Assembly (NCBI RefSeq): GCF_041261445.1 | Contig: NZ_JBGCCU010000021.1 | Coordinates: 62,001 to 126,000 of the forward strand | Source: Catenulispora sp. EB89 | GTDB taxonomy: Bacteria > Actinomycetota > Actinomycetes > Streptomycetales > Catenulisporaceae | Length of the DNA stretch: 64,000 bases | Reading direction: 5' to 3' | Part shown: positions 1 to 7,992 of the stretch, piece by piece | Layout: the number at the start of each line of letters is the position of its first letter | How positions within the stretch are numbered: position 1 is the stretch's first letter | The notes under the pieces: model-generated | What the model saw: only the letters and a program-made list of their open reading frames with translations | The model's database searches: none | Told to the model about the DNA's origin: nothing | Program-made: the position numbers and the translations under genes

Positions 1-570
1 GCGCCGTCCAAGCTCGGTTCGCTGATCGAGTCGCTCGGCGGCTTCGTGCAGCGCGGCCTGGTGGCCACCGGGTTCCTGGGCGGCGCGCAGATCGACGCCC
101 GCGCCAACATCAACTCGACCTGGATCGAGCGCGGGTCGGGGCGGGTGCGGCTGCCGGGCAGCGGCGGCGCCAACGACATCGCCTCGCACTGCGCGACCAT
201 CGTGGTGCTCACCAGCCACGAGAAGCGCCGCTTCCCGGAGCGCTGCGACTACATCACCTCACCGGGCTTCCTCGACGGCCCCGGCGCGCGCCGCCGTGCC
301 GGGCTGAACCCGGTGCGGGTGAAGGTGGTCACCGACCTGTGCGTGATGGAGGGCGACGACACCGAGGGCGAGCTCACGGTCAGTGCCCTGATGCCCGGTG
401 TCTCGATCGAGGACGTGCTGGCGAACACCGGCTTCACGCCGCGCGTCGCCGACCACCTCGACGTGGTTGCCGCCCCCTCCGCCGAGCACCTGGCGCTGCT
501 GCGCGACGTGCTCGACCCCGAGTCCCGTTATTTTCCGGAACGACTGAAGAACGGAGTCACCCATGACTGA
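1..570 (+). CDS. CoA-transferase subunit B (GctB/IpdB-like), 5'-truncated
   Basis: Reading frame 1 is open from the first base, so the start lies upstream of the window; 189 residues remain. The visible part contains a GSGGAND stretch, a KRRFPERCDYITSPGF block and a closing PGVSIEDVLANTGF block. These are typical of the beta subunit of class I CoA-transferases (glutaconate/3-oxoacid type). Such subunits work with an alpha subunit, presumably encoded just upstream, to move CoA between acids in the cytoplasm. The stop overlaps the next start by 8 bases, so the two genes are translationally coupled. Actinobacterial relatives include IpdB of steroid-ring degradation, which would fit the sterol genes elsewhere here. 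The substrate cannot be read from this fragment. Confidence 0.82.
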   Translation, partial: APSKLGSLIESLGGFVQRGLVATGFLGGAQIDARANINSTWIERGSGRVRLPGSGGANDIASHCATIVVLTSHEKRRFPERCDYITSPGFLDGPGARRRAGLNPVRVKVVTDLCVMEGDDTEGELTVSALMPGVSIEDVLANTGFTPRVADHLDVVAAPSAEHLALLRDVLDPESRYFPERLKNGVTHD

Positions 571-1396
571 GAAGACCCCCTTCCACTGGAAGTCCAATAT
601 CGCGTGGAAGAACCGCGACCGCATCGTGGTCCGCGGCTACGACGTCAATGAGCTGACCGGCAACCTGGACTTCGGCCAGATGCTGTTCCTGGTGCTCAAG
701 GGCGAGCTGCCGACCGAGGCGCAGGCGAAGATCACCAACGCGATGATGGTCTCCCTCGCCGAGCACGCGATGTCGCCCTCCTCGGCCACCGTCCGCTTCG
801 CCACCTCCGGCGGCGCCGAGCTGAACGGCGCGGTCTCGGCCGGCGTCGCGGCGATCGGCCGCCTGCACGGCACCGCCGACCGCCCGGCGAACATGTTCAT
901 CGGCGTGGAGAAGCGCGCCGAGGACGAGGGCATCCCGATGGAAGAGGCCGCCGCGCTGACCGTCCAGGAGATGCGCGCCCGCCGCGAGAACATGCCCGGC
1001 TACCACCACGCGCAGCACATCCGCGACCCGCGCACGGTGCGGCTGCTGGAGCTGAGCGACAAGTGGGGCATCAGCGGCACCTACGTCGCCATCGCGCGTG
1101 CCATGGAGGACGCCACCGAGGGCGTCTTCGGCCGCCGCCTGTGGATCAACGGCCCCGGCGCGATGGGCTGCATCGGCCTCGACGCCGGTTACTCCCCGCT
1201 GGAGATGAAGGCGATGTTCATCACCGCGCGGACGCTTTCGCTGTGCGCCCACTCGATCGAGGAGTCGACGCGGGAGAAGGGCTGGCGCGCGTCGGAGAAC
1301 TCCGACATGGTGCAGCCGCTGTCGCTGCAGATGCAGGGGCCGGACTGGTACGACGGTCCGGGGGACCGGGAGCTGCCGGCGGCGTTCGCTGAGTAG
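563..1396 (+). CDS. Citrate synthase-fold protein, citryl-CoA lyase-like
   Basis: The product has 277 residues, shorter than true citrate synthases (about 370-430), and corresponds mainly to their catalytic core. Visible landmarks are the GYDVNELTGNLDF start, the HAMSPSSATVRF block with its conserved histidine, the GxxLHGTADRP region, and a C-terminal LCAHSIEE segment. Short stand-alone proteins of this kind are usually annotated as citryl-CoA lyase or citrate/2-methylcitrate synthase-like; they make or break a C-C bond next to an acyl-CoA. It overlaps the CoA-transferase gene by 8 bases. A pathway joining CoA transfer and C-C cleavage is likely, but the real substrate is inferred only. Confidence 0.75.
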   Translation: MTEKTPFHWKSNIAWKNRDRIVVRGYDVNELTGNLDFGQMLFLVLKGELPTEAQAKITNAMMVSLAEHAMSPSSATVRFATSGGAELNGAVSAGVAAIGRLHGTADRPANMFIGVEKRAEDEGIPMEEAAALTVQEMRARRENMPGYHHAQHIRDPRTVRLLELSDKWGISGTYVAIARAMEDATEGVFGRRLWINGPGAMGCIGLDAGYSPLEMKAMFITARTLSLCAHSIEESTREKGWRASENSDMVQPLSLQMQGPDWYDGPGDRELPAAFAE

Positions 1397-1644
1397 CTGA
1401 GTGGTTGTCGGGTCTGCTGGGGCTCTGCGGAGCTTTTGCGGGGCTCGACCGGACCGGCGGTGATCGCCGATCTATCGCTTGCTTGGCGCGGGCGGCTTCG
1501 ATGCCGTCCGCGCTCGCGTTTTCTTGCGCTTTTCGTACGGCTCCCACGGCTCTCACGGCCCGCACAGCCCTCCAGGGCCCCGGACCGACGTTCTTGGAAA
1601 CTCGTACCCGCCGTGGTCCCCCACATGGCCCCCAGAGGCCGAGA

Positions 1645-1673
1645 AACCCCCGCGACAGGTTGTCGCGGGGGTT
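1645..1673 (-). terminator. Hairpin terminator of the cold-shock gene
   Basis: Perfect 13-bp inverted repeat with a 3-nt loop lying 19 bases beyond the cold-shock stop codon. There is no clear T run, as is common in high-G+C actinomycetes. Confidence 0.7.
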
Positions 1674-1692
1674 CTGTGAGTGTTGGGTCGGG

Positions 1693-1902
1693 TTACTGGG
1701 CGAGAGCCCGCACCTTCTCCGCCTGCGGGCCCTTCGGGCCCTGGGTGATCTCGAACTCGACCGGCTGGTTCTCCTCGAGGTTCCGGTAACCGGAGCCCTC
1801 GATGGCCGAGAAGTGGACGAAGACGTCCGGGCCGCCGCCGTCCTGAGCGATGAAGCCGTAGCCCTTCTCGCCGTTGAACCACTTGACCGTGCCAGTTGCC
1901 AT
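1693..1902 (-). CDS. Cold-shock protein (CspA family)
   Basis: This 69-residue single cold-shock domain protein has both RNA-binding motifs: [15 protein letters not shown] (RNP1, with KGYGFI) and DVFVHFSAI (RNP2). Family members bind single-stranded nucleic acid and act as RNA chaperones in the cytoplasm. The ATG at 1902 was chosen because the family begins MATGTVKWF and a GAGG ribosome site sits about 10 bases upstream; the frame stays open for 37 more codons but that part has no family similarity. A small hairpin lies in the leader (1927-1943) and a strong terminator follows, so the gene is monocistronic. Confidence 0.95.
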   Translation of the reverse strand: MATGTVKWFNGEKGYGFIAQDGGGPDVFVHFSAIEGSGYRNLEENQPVEFEITQGPKGPQAEKVRALAQ

Positions 1903-2245
1903 GCTGCGTTCTACCTCGGAAATCACTCCCGCTGTGAGCGGGACCGGTGGTGGGTACCAGCGCCTGTCGCGCCGATACCGGTCGAGCTTGGAGTGAGTCC
2001 GGATGTGCTTCATGAACCGACTGCCCAGTGCGACCGTGCGTCACGGTAGCACTACCAGCTCGGCGGCGATAGGTGAAACGGCAAGGTGGGCGCCGTGTCG
2101 TCACCCTATCGTCACTCTCGTGGCGGACAGATCCACCCACTTGTGCGCGTCTCGCGCGCCTTTCGGGGCCGTTCCGGGCGTGGTGGCCGGAGGTGTCGGG
2201 GGCTTGCGGCAGGCGTGTGGCAGGCGTGTGCGGAGCCGCCCCGGT
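1903..2245. other. Intergenic region upstream of the cold-shock gene
   Basis: No gene is seen. The region holds the cold-shock leader, a second inverted repeat at 2028-2052 (11-bp arms, one mismatch, 3-nt loop) that could be an operator or structured RNA, and two exact 11-bp tandem repeats at 2209-2230 just after the Nudix stop codon. The cold-shock promoter must lie here, but no convincing -35/-10 pair could be chosen by eye. Confidence 0.5.
1927..1943 (-). promoter_or_regulatory. Leader hairpin of the cold-shock mRNA
   Basis: Perfect 7-bp stem with a 3-nt loop, ending 24 bases before the start codon. It leaves the ribosome site free. Cold-shock leaders are often structured and regulatory; that role is inferred here. 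Confidence 0.4.
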
Positions 2246-2773
2246 TCAGCCGAGCCCGGCGAAGAACCGATCGCTCATGTCGGTGTGCAGCGGGAAAGCC
2301 AGGGGCTGCGCGTGGTCGATCACGACCAGCTCCTGCGTCTCGCCGGCGGACAGCTCGCGCACGCGCTCGGGCGTCAGACCGGCCAGATCCTCGATCGGCC
2401 GCGGCTTGACCCGGCCGAAGATCAGGATCACGTAGCGGGGAGCGCTCAGCACGTCGGCGAGCTCCACCTCGTCCACCTCGGCGCGCAGCCCGGTCTCCTC
2501 CCACAGCTCGCGCACCGCGGCCTCCTGCCAGCTCTCGCCCTGCTCGATGAAACCGCCGGGCAGGGCGATCTCGCCGAGCTGCGGCTCGATGCCGCGGCGC
2601 ACCATCAGCAGGCCGGTCCCGCCGTCCTTCCCGATGATCGGCATCATCACCAGCGCGACCGGCGTCGGGTTCACCCAGGTGGTCTCGCCGCAGTTCGCGC
2701 ACGTGCGCGGCCACGGGGAGCCCTCGGCGTAGGCGGTACCGCAGTAGGAGCAGTGCGAATTGTGAACCGGCAT
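2246..2773 (-). CDS. Nudix hydrolase with N-terminal zinc ribbon
   Basis: The 175-residue protein starts with a four-cysteine zinc ribbon (C8, C11, C25, C28). A complete Nudix box GX5EX7REXXEEXG follows at about residues 74-95, with R88, E89, E92 and E93 for metal binding. Nudix enzymes hydrolyse nucleoside diphosphates linked to another group; the zinc-ribbon type resembles NudC-like and house-cleaning enzymes. The substrate is unknown. The gene has the same orientation as the flanking cold-shock and metallo-hydrolase genes but is separated from both by non-coding DNA. Confidence 0.88.
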   Translation of the reverse strand: MPVHNSHCSYCGTAYAEGSPWPRTCANCGETTWVNPTPVALVMMPIIGKDGGTGLLMVRRGIEPQLGEIALPGGFIEQGESWQEAAVRELWEETGLRAEVDEVELADVLSAPRYVILIFGRVKPRPIEDLAGLTPERVRELSAGETQELVVIDHAQPLAFPLHTDMSDRFFAGLG

Positions 2774-2859
2774 GGTTCATCAGCGTACGCCGACGCTTCA
2801 CGGAGTGAACCGTCGGCTCCCCTGAACGAGTCTCCGCAGGCGCCCCCTCAGACGCTTCT

Positions 2860-3912
2860 TCAGGCGAGCGAGAACTCGATCGGCTCCGTCGACGCCAGCC
2901 GCACGCGTCCTGTCAGCACCAGGTGCCGCAGATGCGAACCGGCCTCCCCGAGCGCCAGGTGCCGCGCGAAGGTGTCCAGCCGCTCCCAGCCCTTGTTCCA
3001 CTCCATGTGCTCGGTGATGCTCCACAACGTCTTCGGCCCGGCGGCCAGCTGCCCCTCGATCTGCTCCAGGCGCCGGGCGTGGTGCTCGGCGATCTCCGCG
3101 GCCCGGCCGGGGACGTCGTCGAAGGGCGCGCGGTGCGCTGGCAGGGCCCGCGTGGTCTTCAGCCGTGCGACCTTCTCCAGCGAGGCGAGGAAGTCGCCCA
3201 GCGGGTCGGAGGTGCCGACCACGTGGTCGTCGTAGACCGTGACCGCCGGCGTGATGCCGGGCAGGACGTGGTCGCCGGTCAGCAGCGCGCCGGTGTCCTC
3301 CAGGTGGAAGCAGGTGTGGCCGGGGGAGTGGCCCGGCGTCCAGACGGCGCGCACCGCGCGGCCCGGGACGTCCATCAGCGCGCCGTCCCCGATCAGGATG
3401 TCCGGCACCGCGGGCTTCGCGCCGGACGGGATCGCGGCCGCGGCGCCGGCGACCGCCTCGGCCGGTGCGCCGCACAGCTCCAGCAGCCTCTTGTAGCGCT
3501 TGGTCCAGGGCTCGCGCTCGGCGGTGCGGACCATGTCGACGACCTTCGCGTCCTCCCCGTGCAGCGCCACCCAGCAGCCGCTCAGTTCCCTGATGCGCCC
3601 GGCCAGGCCGTGGTGGTCGGGGTGGTGGTGGGTGACCAGGACGCCGCGGACGTCGGACACCGACGTGCCGACGGCCTCCAGGCCGCGCTCCAGGGCCGCC
3701 AGCGAGACCGGGTCGTCCCAGCCCGCGTCGACGAGCACGGGGCCGCCGTCCTTCGTCTCCAGGGCGTACACGAGGGTGTAGCCGAGGGGGTTGTCCGGGA
3801 AGGGCACGCGGATCGACCAGACGCCGGGTGCCTCCGCGACCGGGGCGTTCGCGTCGGGCTGCTCGGCACTGTCCTTGGCGGGACTGTCCTCGGCGGGCGG
3901 GGCGTCCGTCAT
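2860..3912 (-). CDS. MBL-fold metallo-hydrolase
   Basis: This 350-residue protein carries the metallo-beta-lactamase motif H95-x-H97-x-D99-H100, a later TPGHSPGHT histidine, the TGDH aspartate and a PAHR histidine. All ligands for a binuclear metal site are therefore present. The first 30 residues are acidic, proline/alanine rich and probably disordered. The family hydrolyses thioesters, lactones or phosphoesters; the long C-terminal helical part resembles LACTB2/hydroxyacyl-hydrolase-like enzymes. It is divergent from the aldehyde dehydrogenase gene, and the shared 198-bp spacer has a KstR-like palindrome, so a role in the same regulon (for example a CoA-thioester or lactone hydrolase) is possible but unproven. 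Confidence 0.85.
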   Translation of the reverse strand: MTDAPPAEDSPAKDSAEQPDANAPVAEAPGVWSIRVPFPDNPLGYTLVYALETKDGGPVLVDAGWDDPVSLAALERGLEAVGTSVSDVRGVLVTHHHPDHHGLAGRIRELSGCWVALHGEDAKVVDMVRTAEREPWTKRYKRLLELCGAPAEAVAGAAAAIPSGAKPAVPDILIGDGALMDVPGRAVRAVWTPGHSPGHTCFHLEDTGALLTGDHVLPGITPAVTVYDDHVVGTSDPLGDFLASLEKVARLKTTRALPAHRAPFDDVPGRAAEIAEHHARRLEQIEGQLAAGPKTLWSITEHMEWNKGWERLDTFARHLALGEAGSHLRHLVLTGRVRLASTEPIEFSLA

Positions 3913-3960
3913 GGTGGTGCTCCTTCGATCACGGCGCCGAGCGGCGCGGTCGGCGGTGGT

Positions 3961-3974
3961 GAGAACACGTTCTC
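3961..3974. promoter_or_regulatory. KstR-like TetR operator
   Basis: GAGAACACGTTCTC: 6-bp inverted arms around a 2-bp centre. The core AGAACACGTTCT fits the KstR consensus TNNAACNNGTTNNA except for the two outermost bases. It lies between the divergent metallo-hydrolase and aldehyde dehydrogenase genes. A second, weaker inverted repeat (GGAAC...GTTCT around GATATC) sits at 4045-4062, closer to the dehydrogenase start. Confidence 0.6.
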
Positions 3975-4110
3975 ATGCTTAGTTAGCGAGGCGAAAGGTT
4001 TGCTGGCGCCCCGCGCAGTCAGACGCTCATTGAGGTCGTCCGGTGGAACTGATATCTGTTCTAACGGACCGCCTTCTGACGGGCCGTCAGTATCACGGAG
4101 AGGTGAACGC

Positions 4111-5577
4111 ATGGGCACCGTGACCGAGCACCGGAAGCTGTTCATCGGCGGCACCTACGTCGATCCGGCCACGACCGCCACGCTGGAGATGATCTCGCCG
4201 GTCACCGAGGAGGTGTTCGGCCGCACGCCCGAGGCGGCGCCGGCGGACATGGACCGCGCCGTGACGGCCGCACGGCAGGCCTTCGACGCCGGGCCGTGGC
4301 CGCGGATGAGCGTGGCCGAGCGCGTGGAGATCCTGCGCGGGCTCCGGAACCGGTACGAGGCCCGGGCGGACGAGCTCGCGCGGCTGATCAGCGCCGAGAC
4401 CGGGTCGCCGTATTCGTGGTCGATCCTGGGGCAGGTCTGGGCGCCGATCGTGATCTGGGACTACTTCCTGGGGATGGCGGCCGACTATCCGTGGGAGGAG
4501 CTGCGGCAGGGGATGCTCGGGCCGACGGTGGTGCGGAGCGAGCCGGTGGGGGTGGCGGCGGGGATCGTGGCGTGGAACGTGCCGCAGTTCATCACGGTGA
4601 GCAAGATCGCGCCGGCGCTGGTCGCGGGGTGCGCGGTGGTGGTGAAGCCGTCGCCGGAGACGGCTTTGGACGCGTATCTGTTGGCTGATATGGCGATCGA
4701 GGCGGGGCTGCCGCAGGGAGTGCTGAACATCGTGCCGGCGGGGCGCGAGAACAGTGCCTATCTGGCGGCGCATCCGGGACTGGACAAGATCGCCTTCACC
4801 GGCTCGACGGCCGGCGGTAAAGCGGTTCTGGCCGCCGCCGGTCAGAACCTGACGCGCGTGACGCTGGAACTCGGCGGGAAGTCGGCGGCGATCATCCTGC
4901 CGGACGCGGATCTGGGTACTGCGATTCCCGGGCTGCTGCCGAACGCGTATATGAACAACGGGCAGGCGTGCGTCGCACAGACGCGGGTGCTGGTGCAGCG
5001 GGACCGGTACGCCGAGACGGTCGAGGCGATGGCAGAGGCTGTCAGGGGACTGAAGGTCGGGGATCCGCTCGATCCGGAGACGCAGGTCGGGCCGCTGGTC
5101 GCGGAGCGGCAGCGGGATCGGGTGGAGTCGTACATCGCCAAGGGTGTCGGCGAGGGCGCGCGGGTGGTGGTCGGCGGTGGGCGTCCGGCAGATCTGCCGA
5201 AGGGGTGGTTCGTCGAGCCGACGTTGTTCGCCGACGTGGACAACCGGATGGTGATCGCGCAGGAGGAGATCTTCGGGCCGGTCGTGGCGATGATTCCTTA
5301 TACGGACGAGGAGGATGCGGTCCGCATCGCCAACGACTCCGACTACGGGCTGTCGGGGTCGGTGTGGTCGTCGGACGTCGAGCACGGGTTGGACGTGGCG
5401 CGGCGGGTGCGGACCGGGAACTACGGGATCAACACGTTCGGGATGGAGTTCAACTCTCCGTTCGGCGGCTTCAAGCAGTCGGGGCTCGGGCGGGAGTTCG
5501 GGCCCGAGGGGTTGCGGGCATATCTGGAGACGAAGACCATGCACCTGCCGAGCGGGTACACCCCTGAAGGGTTTTGA
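4111..5577 (+). CDS. Aldehyde dehydrogenase (NAD(P)+-dependent)
   Basis: The 488-residue protein has full family length. It shows the AWNVPQF cofactor region at about 155-160, FTGSTAGG at about 229-236, the general base E253 in LELGGKSA, and the catalytic cysteine C287 in NNGQACVAQTR. It oxidises an aldehyde to the acid in the cytoplasm. ATG 4111 is used because it has a GGAGAGG ribosome site and begins the conserved region; the frame extends upstream without similarity. A ferredoxin gene follows 3 bases later, and KstR-like repeats lie in the promoter region. An aldehyde produced during sterol or terpenoid side-chain oxidation would fit, as inference. Confidence 0.93.
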   Translation: MGTVTEHRKLFIGGTYVDPATTATLEMISPVTEEVFGRTPEAAPADMDRAVTAARQAFDAGPWPRMSVAERVEILRGLRNRYEARADELARLISAETGSPYSWSILGQVWAPIVIWDYFLGMAADYPWEELRQGMLGPTVVRSEPVGVAAGIVAWNVPQFITVSKIAPALVAGCAVVVKPSPETALDAYLLADMAIEAGLPQGVLNIVPAGRENSAYLAAHPGLDKIAFTGSTAGGKAVLAAAGQNLTRVTLELGGKSAAIILPDADLGTAIPGLLPNAYMNNGQACVAQTRVLVQRDRYAETVEAMAEAVRGLKVGDPLDPETQVGPLVAERQRDRVESYIAKGVGEGARVVVGGGRPADLPKGWFVEPTLFADVDNRMVIAQEEIFGPVVAMIPYTDEEDAVRIANDSDYGLSGSVWSSDVEHGLDVARRVRTGNYGINTFGMEFNSPFGGFKQSGLGREFGPEGLRAYLETKTMHLPSGYTPEGF

Positions 5578-5580
5578 GCG

Positions 5581-5817
5581 GTGTCGGAGACCAAGTGGCG
5601 TGTGACTGTCGATACGGGCTTGTGCATCGGGTCCGGGGGGTGCGTCTTGCGCGCGCCGGAGGGGTTCGAGTTGGACGCGGCGCGGCAGTCGTGTCCTCGG
5701 CACGAGGCGATGGGGGTTTCGGACGCGGTGTTGGACGCGGCGGAGAACTGCCCGGTGGAGGCGATCACGATCGTGGAGGAGGGGAGTGGGGCGGCAGTTT
5801 TTCCGCCGGCTGACTAG
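5581..5817 (+). CDS. Ferredoxin, 3Fe-4S type
   Basis: The 78-residue protein has C15-x5-C21 in CIGSGGCVLRAPEGF and a later C57-P. This is the layout of actinobacterial 3Fe-4S ferredoxins that feed electrons to cytochromes P450. A further cysteine (C38, in SCPRHE) is unusual and could be a spare ligand. The start is GTG 5581, only 3 bases after the aldehyde dehydrogenase stop, so the two are co-transcribed. No P450 gene is adjacent; the partner must be elsewhere. Confidence 0.88.
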   Translation: MSETKWRVTVDTGLCIGSGGCVLRAPEGFELDAARQSCPRHEAMGVSDAVLDAAENCPVEAITIVEEGSGAAVFPPAD

Positions 5818-5857
5818 GGGGCCTTCCTCACTGCGCGCGGGATTTCTTCGCGCTCCG

Positions 5858-5894
5858 CATTACTTGACTGAGTCATTGACTCAGTCAAGTAATG
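5858..5894. promoter_or_regulatory. 37-bp perfect palindrome, probable MarR operator
   Basis: Two exact 18-bp inverted arms around one T, made of repeated TTGACT/AGTCAA units, end 18 bases before the start of the MarR-GNAT gene. MarR proteins bind such palindromes as dimers, so autoregulation is the simplest reading. The palindrome includes the candidate -35 element. Confidence 0.7.
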
Positions 5895-5905
5895 CTGCCT
5901 AGCAT
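5876..5905 (+). promoter_or_regulatory. Candidate leaderless promoter of the MarR-GNAT gene
   Basis: TTGACT (5876-5881) and TAGCAT (5900-5905) are 18 bases apart, placing the expected transcript start at or next to the ATG at 5912. No ribosome site is visible, so a leaderless transcript is likely. An overlapping second TTGACT lies at 5864. Confidence 0.5.
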
Positions 5906-5911
5906 GGCCGC

Positions 5912-6883
5912 ATGGTGGATCTCGCGCCCGCGGTGGCGGCCGTCCGTTCGTTCAACCGGAGCTACACGAAGGTCATCGGCGTCCTGGACGAGGGGCTGTT
6001 GAAGAGCCCTTACACCCTGACCGAAGTCAGAGTCCTGTTCGAGATCGCGCACGCCGGCCCCGACGGCGCGAGCGTCGCCCGGATACGGGAGGACCTGGGC
6101 CTCGACGCCGGCTACCTGAGCCGCATCCTGGCCCGCTTCGACGGCGAGGGCCTGGCGGTGAAGGGGCGCGCGCCGAGCGACGCACGGCGCGGGACCGTCG
6201 CCCTGACGGAGCGCGGACGCGCGGTCTTCTCAGGGCTCGACGAGCGGTCGAGCGAGCAGGTCGCGGCCTGGCTGTCGCGACTCGGGGCGGGGGACCGCGG
6301 GCGGCTGGTCGAGGCGATGGGGCAGATCGGCGGGCTGCTGGACTTCGAGGCGGGGGTCGGCGGTGCGGGCGCGGGCACGTCATCAAAGAACGCCGTGACT
6401 CTGCGACCCCCGCGCGCCGGCGACTACGGCTGGGTGGTGGAACGCCACGGGACCCTCTACGCGACCGAGCGCGCCTTCGACGAGACCTTCGAAGCGGACG
6501 TGGCCCGCATCGTCGCGGACTACGCAAGCTCCCACGACCCGGAGCGCGAAGCCTTCTGGATCGCCGAGGCGCTCGGCCGCCGCGTCGGCTGCGTGGCATG
6601 CGTGCGCCGCCCGACAGAGGACGGCGTGGACACCGCGCAACTCAGGATCCTGCTGGTGGAGCCGACGGCCCGCGGCCTCGGCGTCGGCCGGCGGCTGGTC
6701 GAGGAGTGCGTGGAGTTCGCCCGCAAGGCCGGCTACCGGCGCATGATGCTGTACACCGTCGACGGCCTGACGGCAGCTCACAAGATCTACCACACCCTCG
6801 GCTTCGAGATCACGCACCAGGCGGCGGTCGAGATGTGGGGGCACCACCTGGTCGAGCAGGAGTGGCGGCTGGAGCTGGGGTAG
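5912..6883 (+). CDS. MarR-type regulator fused to GNAT acetyltransferase
   Basis: The first ~145 of 323 residues form a winged-helix MarR domain (LTEVRVLFEIA, then SVARIREDLGLDAGYLSRIL as recognition region and an SDARRGTVALTERG wing). Residues ~165-323 form a GNAT domain with the acetyl-CoA loop RGLGVGRRLVEEC. Such fusions are a known architecture in bacteria; the regulator probably senses, and the acetyltransferase modifies, a small molecule. The upstream 37-bp palindrome suggests autoregulation. Target and substrate are unknown. Confidence 0.88.
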   Translation: MVDLAPAVAAVRSFNRSYTKVIGVLDEGLLKSPYTLTEVRVLFEIAHAGPDGASVARIREDLGLDAGYLSRILARFDGEGLAVKGRAPSDARRGTVALTERGRAVFSGLDERSSEQVAAWLSRLGAGDRGRLVEAMGQIGGLLDFEAGVGGAGAGTSSKNAVTLRPPRAGDYGWVVERHGTLYATERAFDETFEADVARIVADYASSHDPEREAFWIAEALGRRVGCVACVRRPTEDGVDTAQLRILLVEPTARGLGVGRRLVEECVEFARKAGYRRMMLYTVDGLTAAHKIYHTLGFEITHQAAVEMWGHHLVEQEWRLELG

Positions 6884-6957
6884 ACGCCAAGCCTCCCGCG
6901 CGCCACCGGCCCGCCCTCCGCGAGGCACCCTCCGCCGGATGGCAGGATGGTGCCGCC

Positions 6958-7992
6958 ATGGACCTCCCCACCGACCTTGCCGCCGCGCTCGACGCCGCCA
7001 CCGCCGACATCCCTTTGCGTGAGTTGGAGGCGTCGGTCGACCGGCTGATCGCCCGCTATCGGGCGCCGGGCCGCGCTGACCGTCCGATCCTCGCCGGGCG
7101 CGTCGATGCCGCGGCGTATGCCGCGTACCGGATGCCGGCGACGTGGGGTGCGGTGCGGGGTGCGCTTGCGGCGGCGGGGGCTCGGGTGCAGGGGTTGGCG
7201 CCGGTGAGTCTGGTGGATGTCGGGGGTGGGTCCGGGGCGGCGGCTTGGGCTGCTGCCGGGGTGTTCGGCGGGTCGCTCCGCGACGTCACCGTGCTCGATC
7301 AGGTGCCGGACGCGCTGGAATTGGGCCGGCGGTTGGCGCGCGATGCCTTCGCGGGTGCTTTGCGGCACGCGGAGTGGCGGCAGGTGCGGTTCCCGGCCGA
7401 GGTGCCGGCGGCGGATCTCGTGACCGTCTCGTACGTCCTCAGCGAGCTGGCGCCGGACGCGCAGCAGGCGCTGGTTCGCGCCTCGGCCGCCGGGGCCGAG
7501 ACCATCGCGGTGGTCGAGCCCGGGACGCCCGACGGCTACCAGCGCATCATGGCCGCGCGCGATGTGCTGGTCGGCATGGGATTGCGGGTCGCCGCGCCGT
7601 GTCCGCACTCCGACACCTGCCCCCTGCTCGGCACCCGGGACTGGTGCCACTTCGCCTCACGCATCCACCGCAGCCCGCTCCACCGCCGCCTCAAGGGCGC
7701 GGACCTCGGGCACGAGGACGAGAAGTACGCCTACGTCGTGGCGACCCGCCTGCCGGTCCCGGACCCGGCGGCATCCCGGGCCCGCATCCTCCGCCACCCG
7801 CAGATCCGCAAGGGCCTGGTCATGATGCAGCTCTGCCAGCCGGACGGCTCGGTCGCCCAGACGCTCGTCTCCAAGCGCCAGGGCGACACGTACCGCGCGG
7901 CGCGTGATGCGGACTGGGGCGATGAGTGGGGCGGCGCGCAGAACTACGAGGGGCCGGCCGCGTCGGAAGGCCCGCAAACGTCGGCGGACTGA
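6958..7992 (+). CDS. Rsm22-like SAM methyltransferase (small ribosomal subunit)
   Basis: The product has 344 residues. It has a SAM-binding LVDVGGGSGAAAWA motif near residues 84-95 and, in the C-terminal half, the cysteine cluster CPHSDTCPLLGTRDWCHF followed by HRSPLHRRLKG. That arrangement is typical of the Rsm22/mtSSU-associated methyltransferase family, whose cysteines bind an Fe-S cluster. ATG 6958 was chosen because the family begins here; the frame runs further upstream inside the preceding gene. It converges with the next gene with no spacer. Confidence 0.85.
   Translation: MDLPTDLAAALDAATADIPLRELEASVDRLIARYRAPGRADRPILAGRVDAAAYAAYRMPATWGAVRGALAAAGARVQGLAPVSLVDVGGGSGAAAWAAAGVFGGSLRDVTVLDQVPDALELGRRLARDAFAGALRHAEWRQVRFPAEVPAADLVTVSYVLSELAPDAQQALVRASAAGAETIAVVEPGTPDGYQRIMAARDVLVGMGLRVAAPCPHSDTCPLLGTRDWCHFASRIHRSPLHRRLKGADLGHEDEKYAYVVATRLPVPDPAASRARILRHPQIRKGLVMMQLCQPDGSVAQTLVSKRQGDTYRAARDADWGDEWGGAQNYEGPAASEGPQTSAD

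Noticed and set aside
1405-2049. Plus-strand open frame of 214 codons across the cold-shock gene
   Set aside because: It crosses the terminator and the antisense of a certain gene, and its translation resembles no protein family.
2209-2230. Two 11-bp tandem repeats as a possible mobile-element footprint
   Set aside because: There are only two copies, no inverted ends and no transposase nearby; simple slippage explains them.
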